Source: Methanococcoides orientis (GTDB lineage: Archaea; Halobacteriota; Methanosarcinia; Methanosarcinales; Methanosarcinaceae). From it: 64,000 bases of DNA. Where the stretch lies: NCBI RefSeq assembly GCF_021184045.1, contig NZ_CP073710.1, forward strand, positions 1,994,685 to 2,058,684, written 5' to 3'. Positions 56,480-64,000 of this stretch are shown piece after piece. Numbering within the stretch: position 1 is the stretch's first letter; the number at the start of each line of letters is the position of its first letter. The position numbers and the translations under genes were made by a program. Under the pieces are notes generated by a model. That model was not told where the DNA came from and made no database searches. It saw only the letters and a list, made by a program, of their open reading frames with translations.

Positions 56480-57151
56480 TCACTCACATGCACTTCGGTC
56501 TTCTATTGTAATCTTTACTTCATCCCCGTCCTTGAGATTAAGTGTCTCCCTGAGATGCACAGGGGATATGATCTCCAGCAGGTCATGGGGATAATGTGAA
56601 CGTTCAGGTGTCACCACTGCACCGGGGATGCCTTCAACCTCCACAAAATAGCAATTGCAGCTTCCAAAAGTACGCTGACCGTTCGTAAAACCGGAAATTT
56701 GTATCATATCCTTCCGGCCGGTGTTCTTCTGTACGTCTGCACTATGATCGGTAAGTCTCACATTCAGGGTGCCCGGATAAGGTACGAAATCCAGCTTTTC
56801 CTCGAACTGGGAGCGGTAACCTTCCTGAGCAATATAGTACTGGCCTTCGCCAAGCCCTGTTATCACATTTCCGTACAGCTCCACCTTCTTTTCATCTCCA
56901 CAGAAGATGTGCCTGTAATCACTGTATTCCCTCTCAAGCCATGTACGACCTTCATCGGTTATGGAGATCATCTGGCCTTCAGGGATGATACTGCGTTTGA
57001 TCAGGCCTTCCTCCTCAAGCTGTTTTAACGTTCTTGCAGCTGTCTTGGAACTGGTGGAAGTGTATTTAGTAAACTCACTGGAAGAGATCTTGACAGATCT
57101 CTTGAGTGCGCCCAGAAGGGCAAGATGTTTCAGAGAATTTATGCGATGCAT
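56480..57151 (-). CDS. ribK: CTP-dependent riboflavin kinase with N-terminal HTH (RbkR)
   Basis: A 223-residue fusion. Residues 1-85 form a winged helix (SSSEFTKYTSTSSKTAARTLKQLEEEG), and residues 95-223 the archaeal CTP-dependent riboflavin kinase, with GNVITGLGEGQYYIA and YPGTLNVRL. Such fusions, named RbkR, have been shown in archaea to bind operator DNA and regulate riboflavin genes as well as to phosphorylate riboflavin. The start at 57151 is used because AAAGGTC lies before it; the upstream 12 residues at 57187 would be encoded by the operator-like repeat. It runs with ribB. Confidence 0.93.
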   Translation of the reverse strand: MHRINSLKHLALLGALKRSVKISSSEFTKYTSTSSKTAARTLKQLEEEGLIKRSIIPEGQMISITDEGRTWLEREYSDYRHIFCGDEKKVELYGNVITGLGEGQYYIAQEGYRSQFEEKLDFVPYPGTLNVRLTDHSADVQKNTGRKDMIQISGFTNGQRTFGSCNCYFVEVEGIPGAVVTPERSHYPHDLLEIISPVHLRETLNLKDGDEVKITIEDRSACE

Positions 57152-57169
57152 TTTCAGGACCTTTGTTGG

Positions 57170-57202
57170 CTCAAATATGAGATGCATCTCAAATATGAGA
57201 TG
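57170..57202 (-). promoter_or_regulatory. Two tandem operator-like repeats before ribK
   Basis: The 15-base unit CTCAAATATGAGATG occurs at 57170-57184 and 57188-57202, an 18-base period. Each unit contains the inverted pair CTCA...TGAG, and GAGATGCATCTC between them is a perfect 12-base palindrome. The block lies about 20 bases before the ribK ATG and around the expected transcription start, since a TATA-like TTTATTT is near 57210. It is probably the site where RbkR controls its own operon. Confidence 0.65.
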
Positions 57203-57344
57203 AAAGGAAATAAATGTTTTGTTTAATTGTAGCTGTAATTCAGAATGCTTTATAATACAATAAAGATATATTTGGTTTCAGATTCCGAATGCTATACGCA
57301 TAGCGGAATACAAAGTAATCGCCTTGTTCCTGAGGAGAAGGATA

Positions 57345-58223
57345 ATGGTATACAGATTGTGCAAAGAGGGGGAGAACAGACCGGATTCCAATGGCTGGCG
57401 TTTGAAGCTCTACAAACTGATCTTTGAATCCTATTCACCTTATGGAAAATATTTTGATGTTGCCTTGATCGCAGCGATCGTTCTGAGTGTTATCGTGGTA
57501 ATGCTCGACAGTGTCCATTCGATCAGCAGTGTTCACCATGAGAAGCTCTACATGGCAGAACTGATATTCACCGCCCTTTTTACCATTGAGTATTTCCTGA
57601 GGATCATTAGTGTCAAAAGCAAAGTACGTTATGCAACCAGTTTTTTTGGGATCATCGATCTTCTTGCTATAATTCCAACTTATTTTAGCATGCTTCTGCC
57701 AGGAAGCCAGTATCTGCTAATAATAAGAGTATTGCGATTGCTAAGGATATTCAGGGTGCTAAAACTTGTCCAGTACCTCTCAGAGGCCGAAATACTGGTA
57801 CAGGCCCTTAAAGACAGCAGTAAAAAAATAACTGTTTTCACATTTACTGTCATGAACCTTGTAATAATATTAGGTTCCATTATGTATGTCATTGAAGGAG
57901 AACAAAACGGATTTACAAGCATCCCACGAAGCATCTTCTGGGCTGTAACAACACTGACAACTGTGGGATATGGGGATCTGGTACCTGTTACTCCACTTGG
58001 GCAAGCAATGGCATCCGTTGTAATGTTACTTGGTTATTCGATCATCGCAGTTCCCACAGGCATCATTACCCATTCTATCATTAACAGGAGCATGGATGCC
58101 ATGCCTGTAGAGATAGCAGAAGAGATGAAGGATGTTGCAGTGAACATAGTTTGTCACAACTGTGGCTTGCAGGGTCACGATACTGATGCTTATTACTGTA
58201 AATACTGCGGAGCCAAACTTTGA
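57345..58223 (+). CDS. Voltage-gated potassium channel with C-terminal zinc ribbon
   Basis: A 292-residue channel of the KvAP type. Six membrane helices are visible; the fourth, LLIIRVLRLLRIFRVLKLVQ, has the regularly spaced arginines of a voltage sensor. The pore loop TTLTTVGYGDLVP contains the potassium selectivity filter. A short cytoplasmic tail ends in a zinc ribbon, CHNCG...CKYCG. The start at 57345 is used because GAGGAGAAGGATA lies just before it. It runs into the next gene, whose ATG is 32 bases after its stop. Confidence 0.93.
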   Translation: MVYRLCKEGENRPDSNGWRLKLYKLIFESYSPYGKYFDVALIAAIVLSVIVVMLDSVHSISSVHHEKLYMAELIFTALFTIEYFLRIISVKSKVRYATSFFGIIDLLAIIPTYFSMLLPGSQYLLIIRVLRLLRIFRVLKLVQYLSEAEILVQALKDSSKKITVFTFTVMNLVIILGSIMYVIEGEQNGFTSIPRSIFWAVTTLTTVGYGDLVPVTPLGQAMASVVMLLGYSIIAVPTGIITHSIINRSMDAMPVEIAEEMKDVAVNIVCHNCGLQGHDTDAYYCKYCGAKL

Positions 58224-58254
58224 AAAATACCTTAAGATAAAGGATAGTGTTAAT

Positions 58255-59847
58255 ATGGAGATCCTACTCACCACAATTATCGATACCGCCATGGTAATAG
58301 GTCTGACAGCAGCTTTCCTTTTCGCTGACATGATGATACGCCACAATCTGAAAATGGACCTGTCAGGTATTGGTTCAGATCTTGCGATAGGAGCTTTTTC
58401 AGTTCAGATATCAGTAATAGCAGCATTGCTGACAGCTGAGGTTACGCCAGAGATCGCCACCGACGGTATGCTTTTAGCTCTCTTTGGATCCCTGTGGGCA
58501 ACTACCCTCTGGCAAAGTTCGAAAAGAAAAAAGGTCAATTACACTTTTTCATTCATAACAGGCACCACCATATTTTCTATTTCTGTGGCCCATCTGCTGG
58601 AGCTTCATGACCCGTCATTATTGGGACTTGTAGTTGCAGTTGCTGTGATCCTGAGTTACATCGGATCCTCCATAACAAAGAGTCTCTATAAAGAATCCAT
58701 CGTGAAAGAGTTTGATGATATTCTGGGGAAAGTTACCTCTTACGACCTGATAGAGATCTCAGCAAAACAAACAGCAAGAGATGTAGATGATCCATTGTCT
58801 CCGGTTGTTGATAGCATCCGATGCGCTATCAGGAACAATGATGAAGATAAGTTTAGAACAGGATTGCAAAAGATCACCACCGTTACAAAGAATCTCATGA
58901 CAGGTGTAAAGGAAACCACGGAAATTACCAGACACGTGAATTCACATTTGCTTGAAATGGGACTCATTGCATTAGAAAAGGACAGCGAGGCAACAAAAGA
59001 TATTGTCAATTCCATAGGTACTATCGGAGCTTCAGCCTCAAAACACGGAAGTCAGGCAGGTGCTATCGAATCCCTGGTAGCAATGCTATCTCTTTTCGGA
59101 GCGGCAAAAAGAAAACACAAACAAGGTATACAACACCAGTTTGCAGAATCTGCAGGAGACATCGTGAGGACAGCTGCAAAAATGAAACATGAAAGTGCAG
59201 TGGAAAAAGGTCTGCTAATGTTCAGGGAGATAGGGGACAACGCTGTGTTTTCAGGGGACACATCCACAATGACAGCAGTAAATGAAGAAATGCTGGAAAT
59301 TGCAAGGATAGCAGCAAGCAAAGAATATACGACCTATCCCAGATCGATCGTAATCACAATGCGCGATATCGGTACTAAGGTCCTGAGACTGGAAAGCAAC
59401 GAAAGACAGGATGCTTTCAAAAAACTGATGGACTCCTTCAGGAAAATGGGTAAAATCATGTCTCACAGGGATGTACTGGAAGTGGTCTGGGCAATGCGTG
59501 ATCTTGGAATTGCAGCCTCACGCGAGCATCTTGGAGATGAAACTTCGAGGACCATAACAGAACTCGAAGAGGTTGGAACTACAGCTCTTAAGGACGAATC
59601 GTATGAAAAGGCTGATGAAATGGTCCAGCAGGTCATTATTTCACTTCAGGAGATATGCATATCTTCAATGCGTTCAGAACTCACAGTACCTGTCGGCGCA
59701 GTTGGAACTGCCTTTTCAAAAATGGAAAAATACGATGAAGCTGCAAGCATGATACAGGATTCTGTAATGGATATTGCAGAATACAAAACAGGCGATGATA
59801 AGTTTTATCAGATCTTTTTAGAGAAATATGGCGGGGAAGTTTACTAA
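58255..59847 (+). CDS. Membrane protein with a long helical cytoplasmic domain, unknown family
   Basis: A 530-residue protein. Residues 1-135 contain about four membrane helices; the remaining 390 form a rich helical domain with segments like TRHVNSHLLEMGLIALEKD, IVNSIGTIGASASKHG and EVVWAMRDLGIAASRE. The repeated units of about 40-45 residues, each with a pattern of charged and small residues, suggest a helical-repeat scaffold. I recognise no family. It follows the potassium channel by 31 bases on the same strand and is likely in the same transcript, so it may be a regulatory partner of the channel. Confidence 0.7.
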   Translation: MEILLTTIIDTAMVIGLTAAFLFADMMIRHNLKMDLSGIGSDLAIGAFSVQISVIAALLTAEVTPEIATDGMLLALFGSLWATTLWQSSKRKKVNYTFSFITGTTIFSISVAHLLELHDPSLLGLVVAVAVILSYIGSSITKSLYKESIVKEFDDILGKVTSYDLIEISAKQTARDVDDPLSPVVDSIRCAIRNNDEDKFRTGLQKITTVTKNLMTGVKETTEITRHVNSHLLEMGLIALEKDSEATKDIVNSIGTIGASASKHGSQAGAIESLVAMLSLFGAAKRKHKQGIQHQFAESAGDIVRTAAKMKHESAVEKGLLMFREIGDNAVFSGDTSTMTAVNEEMLEIARIAASKEYTTYPRSIVITMRDIGTKVLRLESNERQDAFKKLMDSFRKMGKIMSHRDVLEVVWAMRDLGIAASREHLGDETSRTITELEEVGTTALKDESYEKADEMVQQVIISLQEICISSMRSELTVPVGAVGTAFSKMEKYDEAASMIQDSVMDIAEYKTGDDKFYQIFLEKYGGEVY

Positions 59848-59923
59848 ATCCTGCCTTACTTTTTTTAAGGCCAATGGAATGTCTGGACGTCGAAGAGTAT
59901 AATTTTGTACAAATATTCTACGA

Positions 59924-60520
59924 TCAACTACAATTAGTAATCACTTTTTCAAATTCATCCGGTTTATCGGGATAAAATACAAAACTTCGATCCTTTGTAT
60001 TCACTTTGAGTAAAGTGGAATGTTTGAGCCTTCTCTCCAGATTAAAAAATAGTGCGATGAATAAAGAAATTAACATCGATTGTGAGTGGATTAAGCGAAT
60101 TAATGCATCCAGTGGAGCATGCTGTATCTGATACATTTGGATATCAGAAAATACACCATAGAAAAGATAGACCGACATAACTACCATAATCAGGTACCAT
60201 ATATATCGAAGCGTAAAATTATAGTTACGTTTGATCAAGGTTTCTGTTATGTCTTTCTTATTCAGGATTGTGGAACCAAAAAAGGGACGGTGAATTTTTA
60301 CCATATCGTTTGTCAACTCCACAGTAGTGCGATCCCATAGAATTAAGGCCACAACTCCCAGATACCATGTAACATAGGCTAAGATCTCAAAACCATCGAT
60401 GAAGATACCCAGAACAAAAAAGAAAAATGCTATCATTAGAAGACTTATCATCTTCACAAGACTGTGATCTCTGGCTATATCCACGCGAATTATATTCCCC
60501 AAACCAGGTTGCATATCCAT
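59924..60520 (-). CDS. Membrane protein, unknown function
   Basis: A 198-residue protein with about four hydrophobic helices (residues 25-42, 46-62, 110-125 and 150-165), a beta-like middle part (TTVELTNDMVKIHRPFFG) and a C-terminal soluble part (VNTKDRSFVFYPDKPDEF). The layout resembles PH-domain-containing membrane proteins. No family named. The start at 60520 is chosen because CGGAGAT precedes it. Its codons look AT-rich. Confidence 0.62.
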   Translation of the reverse strand: MDMQPGLGNIIRVDIARDHSLVKMISLLMIAFFFFVLGIFIDGFEILAYVTWYLGVVALILWDRTTVELTNDMVKIHRPFFGSTILNKKDITETLIKRNYNFTLRYIWYLIMVVMSVYLFYGVFSDIQMYQIQHAPLDALIRLIHSQSMLISLFIALFFNLERRLKHSTLLKVNTKDRSFVFYPDKPDEFEKVITNCS

Positions 60521-60763
60521 TTTGAATCTCCGCATTTTATTAACAATGCCTCTTTGTTCTTCAAAGCTGCTTTATTATTATACAAAAAATACCAGAACTT
60601 CATATAATTATTTTAGCTTATTCTATTAAAATCAAGAAACTATATAAATTTTAGGATGGAGAACAAAACTAGAGATTTATGATTTTTTTATTTTGCCTTA
60701 AATACGCTATTCTCAGCCATGGAAACTATATGTATAGTTTGAAAAATAAAATAATATAATATC

Positions 60764-61168
60764 ATGAAAACCCTGAATGATCTTTCACTTATAGCCCCAT
60801 GCGGGATGAACTGTGGCATCTGCACGGCTTACCTGAGAGATAAAAATAAGTGCCCCGGCTGTAGAAAATTAGATGTCACTAGCTCCAAATGCAAACAGAT
60901 CAAGCACTGTCCTACTTTTAAAAATAGCAGGGCACAATTCTGTTTTGAGTGTGAAAAGTTCCCCTGCAGCAGATTGAAACAGTTAGATGAGAGGTATCGA
61001 ACCAAATACAATATGAGCATGATCGAAAATCTCGAATATATCAAAAGATTTGGTTTAGAAGAATTTGTGGCAAATGAAAAGAAAAGATGGACCTGTCCTG
61101 AATGTGGAGGCACCATTTGTGTACACAAAAGATACTGCCATAGTTGTGGTAAAAAGAGAGACACTTGA
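60764..61168 (+). CDS. DUF3795 cysteine-rich protein
   Basis: A 134-residue protein with sixteen cysteines. The N-terminal IAPCGMNCGICTAYLRDKN is the DUF3795 signature, followed by further cysteine pairs CPGC, CFEC and, at the C-terminus, CPECGG and CHSCGKK, two zinc-ribbon half-sites. It probably binds several zinc ions or iron-sulfur clusters. The function of this family is not known. Its ATG has no clear ribosome site; the transcript may be leaderless, with TATA-like elements near 60730. Confidence 0.82.
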   Translation: MKTLNDLSLIAPCGMNCGICTAYLRDKNKCPGCRKLDVTSSKCKQIKHCPTFKNSRAQFCFECEKFPCSRLKQLDERYRTKYNMSMIENLEYIKRFGLEEFVANEKKRWTCPECGGTICVHKRYCHSCGKKRDT

Positions 61169-61238
61169 TATGTAAAAAAGTCCTGTCATTGCAGCCAATC
61201 AGAATTCTTTTTCACCAGTTAATGTGTGGTGTTTATCA

Positions 61239-62084
61239 ATGTCCGAGTTGAATATATTATCGAAATCGATGAAAGAGGATTCATTGACTATATCCAAAGT
61301 AGGTGCTTCCCTGCTTGTTTTAGCAGGAGGCATCGCAGCTGTCTACGTAGTAGTAGTCATTCTTTCCAATTTCGCCGGAATTTTTCCTGAATGGTACGAT
61401 TACCAGCCCTGGTACCCACATTACCCAGGAGGTCTTGAAGGAAGATCCATGAATATAGCCCTGTTACTCTGGGCGTCCTTTTCCATAATCACGTTGGTGG
61501 GTGGATTGAAGGCGTTTTTCAGCAGGGACCCCGTATTCCCGACAATCGGAACCATAATTGCCATATTTTTGATTATTTTTGCAATAATAGTAGCAGGATC
61601 CATTACAGCAGTTCTTTGGGGATTTCTCTCATTTATTTTAGCCTTGTTTGGTGCAATTCTTGTGGGATTGGGAAGCAGGGAATTCGACACGTATCTCTCT
61701 TTCAAAATAGAATACTTGTTGCGTGGATCCCTCATCTCCATAGGTATTGCAGCTTTCTTTTTACTGTTTTATGCAGTATTGGGATTTACGGCTGCTCCCG
61801 AAGGATATCTCGCCCCGCTATCAAGGCGCCTGGCTTCCGGGTTTATGGCACTCCTGGCTTTTGGGCTCTGCCTAACAGCCGTACACTTCATCCGGAAAAG
61901 GACCCACTTAAAGCTGGTGATTTCGACCCTATTATTAGTTATACCCCTAAGTTTCATGACCGTCTTCCTGGTCTTGCTGGGGGAATGGCTGACCACGCTT
62001 TTTCTTCTGGTCTGGTTGCCTGTCATCACATCCGCAATTCTGATCGCTACATGTAAGAAAAAGTTCACCAATCATGGCTCTTAA
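61239..62084 (+). CDS. Multi-pass membrane protein, unknown function
   Basis: A 281-residue protein with about seven hydrophobic helices and a short extracellular loop rich in tryptophan and tyrosine (EWYDYQPWYPHYPGG). The N-terminus is polar for about 20 residues. No catalytic motif or family is recognised. The start at 61239 is used because GGTG lies seven bases before it. It may be exported envelope machinery or a transporter, but nothing in the sequence tells. Confidence 0.65.
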   Translation: MSELNILSKSMKEDSLTISKVGASLLVLAGGIAAVYVVVVILSNFAGIFPEWYDYQPWYPHYPGGLEGRSMNIALLLWASFSIITLVGGLKAFFSRDPVFPTIGTIIAIFLIIFAIIVAGSITAVLWGFLSFILALFGAILVGLGSREFDTYLSFKIEYLLRGSLISIGIAAFFLLFYAVLGFTAAPEGYLAPLSRRLASGFMALLAFGLCLTAVHFIRKRTHLKLVISTLLLVIPLSFMTVFLVLLGEWLTTLFLLVWLPVITSAILIATCKKKFTNHGS

Positions 62085-62279
62085 GAATTTGGATTGATGA
62101 AGAAAAGATGGAATTTACGGATTCGGTCTGGGCGTATAAAATGAGACCATCAAATTAGAATGGAGGAAATTATGACCTGATCTGACGGGCTCATGTTGTC
62201 TATCGCTATGGACATAACATATATGTATTGTAATAGTCTTCTAATCCATACTAAATAATCAATTATATAGGTGTTTTTA

Positions 62280-63173
62280 ATGGAACTTAACGGAGTAGAG
62301 ATCGAAGATACATTTGCAGAGGCCTTTCCAATCAAAATGGCCCGTGTACTGATCACAGCCGCAACAATGCGCTGGGCAACAGTTGCAGCTCAGGAAGCAA
62401 CCGGGTTTGGAACATCCGTCATTGGATGCCCTGCTGAAGCCGGCATCGAGATGTTCGTAGACGGTAGTGAGACACCAGACGGCAGACCAGGTGTTTATAT
62501 CCAGATCTACACCTTCGGATACAAGTCACTTGAAGGTCAGCTCCTTGAGCGCATTGGCCAGTGTGTCCTCACAGCACCAACAACCGCAGTGTTCAACGGT
62601 TTCCCTGATGCAGAGAAACAGTTCGACACCGGAAACAAGCTCAGGTACTTCGCAGACGGAACAGAGTCCCAGACAGAGGTCGGCGACCGCAAGATGCACG
62701 TAATCCCAATGATGGAGGGTGACTTCCTTGTAGAAGATTCCATTGGTGGAATAGAAGCTATTGCAGGTGGAAACTTCTTCATCTTCGCAGACTCACAGAT
62801 GAACGCTCTTACCGCAGCAGAGAATGCAGTTGATTCTATCCAGGCTGTCGAGGGTGTAGTCACACCATTCCCAGGCGGAATAGTTGCAAGCGGTTCCAAG
62901 GCAGGAGCAAACAAGTACAAGTTCCTCAAGGCAACAGCTAATGAGAAGTTCTGCCCAAGCATCAAGGACAAGGTAGAAGGTTCAGAGATCCCTGCAGATG
63001 TCAACTGTGTCTATGAGATCGTCATCAACGGTGTGGATGCAGACGCAATCAACGAGGCAATGGCAGCAGGTATCGAAGCAGCTGTAACAGTTCCAGGTGT
63101 CAAGAAGATCACCGCAGGTAACTACGGCGGAAACCTCGGACCACACAAGTTCAACCTCCACGACCTCTTATAA
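62280..63173 (+). CDS. ftr: Formylmethanofuran--tetrahydromethanopterin formyltransferase
   Basis: A 297-residue Ftr, which transfers the formyl group between methanofuran and tetrahydromethanopterin in methanogenesis. It starts MELNGVEIEDTFAEAFPIKMARVLITA and carries the family motifs GFGTSVIGCPAEAGIE, GRPGVYIQIYTFG and ERIGQCVLTAPTTAVFNG. AGGTG lies six bases before the ATG; GTG at 62271 would lie inside that site. TATA-like ACATATATGT lies near 62217. The codons are strongly biased, as for a highly expressed gene. A T-rich terminator follows. Confidence 0.96.
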   Translation: MELNGVEIEDTFAEAFPIKMARVLITAATMRWATVAAQEATGFGTSVIGCPAEAGIEMFVDGSETPDGRPGVYIQIYTFGYKSLEGQLLERIGQCVLTAPTTAVFNGFPDAEKQFDTGNKLRYFADGTESQTEVGDRKMHVIPMMEGDFLVEDSIGGIEAIAGGNFFIFADSQMNALTAAENAVDSIQAVEGVVTPFPGGIVASGSKAGANKYKFLKATANEKFCPSIKDKVEGSEIPADVNCVYEIVINGVDADAINEAMAAGIEAAVTVPGVKKITAGNYGGNLGPHKFNLHDLL

Positions 63174-63276
63174 GGTCGTCCTTTTTTCTCTTTTCTTTTT
63201 TGGTTTCTATTAAGTTTTTTAAGATTTTTTTTACTAAACCATTACATTTAAGTCTTAGAATTTCAGAGGTGAAACC

Positions 63277-63873
63277 ATGCAGGAATACCTACGTTCTACT
63301 GAAATAATCGACTGGGACCATCCGAAAGTCGAAAAGCTGGCAAAGGAACTTGCTTTCGGGCTGGATGATGTCGTCGAAATAACAAGGAACTGTTTTGAGT
63401 GGGTAAGGGATGAGATATATCACAGTCATGACCACTGCATGAACCCCATCACACTGAAAGCTTCGGAAGTGCTGGAAGCAGGTACTGGTTACTGTTATGC
63501 AAAAAGCCATCTTCTTGCAGCTTTACTAAGAGCAAGTTCCATTCCAACCGGGCTTTGCTACCAGCGTCTGAGCAGGGATGAAAATGGTGAACCTTTTTGT
63601 CTTCACGGATTAAATGCTGTCTACCTGCCTGAGACAGGCTGGTATCGCATCGATGCAAGAGGTAATAAGAAAAGTATTGATGCACAGTTCAACCCTCCGG
63701 AAGAGATTCTTGCATATGAAATAAAGGTTACAGGCGAAGCTGACCTCCCGGAGATATGGGCTGATCCGTTGCCTGTCATCGTTGATGTGCTGACAAAATA
63801 CGATAATTATGAAGATGTCTGGGAAAATCTTCCTGACATCCCATTGATACAAAAAACATCATTCAAAAAATAA
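63277..63873 (+). CDS. Transglutaminase-like (cysteine peptidase fold) protein
   Basis: A 198-residue protein of the transglutaminase-like superfamily with the catalytic triad Cys73 in AGTGYCYAKSHLL, His110 in CLHGLNAVYL and Asp126 in RIDARG. The N-terminal helix FEWVRDEIYH is typical. No signal peptide is visible, so it acts in the cytoplasm. It could cleave or cross-link proteins, or be a peptidase of unknown target. AGAGGTGAAACC precedes the ATG. It converges with the partial gene that follows. Confidence 0.87.
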   Translation: MQEYLRSTEIIDWDHPKVEKLAKELAFGLDDVVEITRNCFEWVRDEIYHSHDHCMNPITLKASEVLEAGTGYCYAKSHLLAALLRASSIPTGLCYQRLSRDENGEPFCLHGLNAVYLPETGWYRIDARGNKKSIDAQFNPPEEILAYEIKVTGEADLPEIWADPLPVIVDVLTKYDNYEDVWENLPDIPLIQKTSFKK

Positions 63874-63889
63874 TGAGCAATAGGTCACT

Positions 63890-64000
63890 TCAAAGACCTA
63901 TCGCCGTAAGACCTGCACTGATCAAGTCTATTGGATTATGTCCTGTTACCTGGACCATAACATAAACACCAAGGAACGTACCTATGGTACTTCCAATATT
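63890..64000 (-). CDS. C-terminal end of a membrane protein (partial)
   Basis: The final 36 residues of a gene that continues past the window on the minus strand. The stretch is hydrophobic, with glycine-rich segments GSTIGTFLGVYVMVQV and SAGLTAIGL, so it is an integral membrane protein. The family cannot be settled from this short end. Confidence 0.55.
   Translation of the reverse strand, partial: NIGSTIGTFLGVYVMVQVTGHNPIDLISAGLTAIGL

Noticed and set aside
1..64000. CRISPR arrays, insertion sequences and rRNA genes
   Set aside because: No regular short repeat-spacer series, transposase-like gene or ribosomal RNA sequence was seen.

Overview
The window reads as chromosomal DNA of a methylotrophic methanogenic archaeon of the family Methanosarcinaceae, most like Methanococcoides or Methanolobus. 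The evidence is formylmethanofuran:H4MPT formyltransferase, methanogenesis marker 14, the methanofuran-biosynthesis enzyme MfnB, CDC48, CetZ, geranylgeranylglyceryl-phosphate geranylgeranyltransferase, an S-layer protein with a PGF-CTERM tail, archaeal TATA boxes and a tRNA-Met with a bulge-helix-bulge intron. The genus is an inference. Genes are dense, on both strands and mostly in short operons, and many starts are decided by GGAGG/GGTGA-type ribosome binding sites.

Layout. 0-7 kb: the end of a hybrid-cluster protein, a biotin-synthase-like radical SAM enzyme with a coupled small protein, a zinc-ribbon/Mrr-nuclease pair, thioredoxin followed by methanogenesis marker 14, and DUF166. 7-20 kb: thymidylate kinase behind a 42-residue zinc ribbon, MfnB opposite a HisA-like protein, CDC48 and the RNA-ligase partner protein (with an apparent ACG start), a lipid prenyltransferase, the NAD genes nadA/nadX/nadC, a surface protein, CetZ and a LolD-type ATPase. 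20-29 kb: enolase, family-B DNA polymerase with two C-terminal PIP-like motifs, intron-containing tRNA-Met, a lipoprotein, the tandem-domain S-layer protein and a KaiC-like ATPase. 29-36 kb: P-type cation ATPase, a decayed flavin-oxidase pseudogene, a triple-PAS protein and a CBS/antiporter pair. 36-41 kb: cobalt uptake and corrin synthesis (cbiD, E, M, N, Q, O). 41-46 kb: mutS-mutL. 47-51.5 kb: a 1403-residue alpha-2-macroglobulin/complement-like lipoprotein. 51.5-57 kb: iron-sulfur flavoprotein, ABC-2 exporter, metallophosphoesterase, tRNA-Pro and the riboflavin pair ribK(rbkR)-ribB. 57-64 kb: a voltage-gated potassium channel with a zinc-ribbon tail, an unknown membrane/helical protein, DUF3795, ftr and a transglutaminase-like protein.

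Working together: cobalt uptake and cobalt-precorrin methylation supply the corrinoids that methyl-group methanogenesis depends on; MfnB makes a precursor of methanofuran, the cofactor used by Ftr; nadA/X/C make nicotinate mononucleotide from aspartate; ribK/ribB serve flavin synthesis. The cell envelope is represented by the S-layer protein, two other surface or lipoproteins and the macroglobulin. The observations most worth a second look are the complement-like macroglobulin with both reactive-site residues intact, two genes lacking a normal start codon, the 201-bp near-identical repeat inside the S-layer gene, the double operator-like repeat before ribK, and the potassium channel next to an unrecognised membrane protein.
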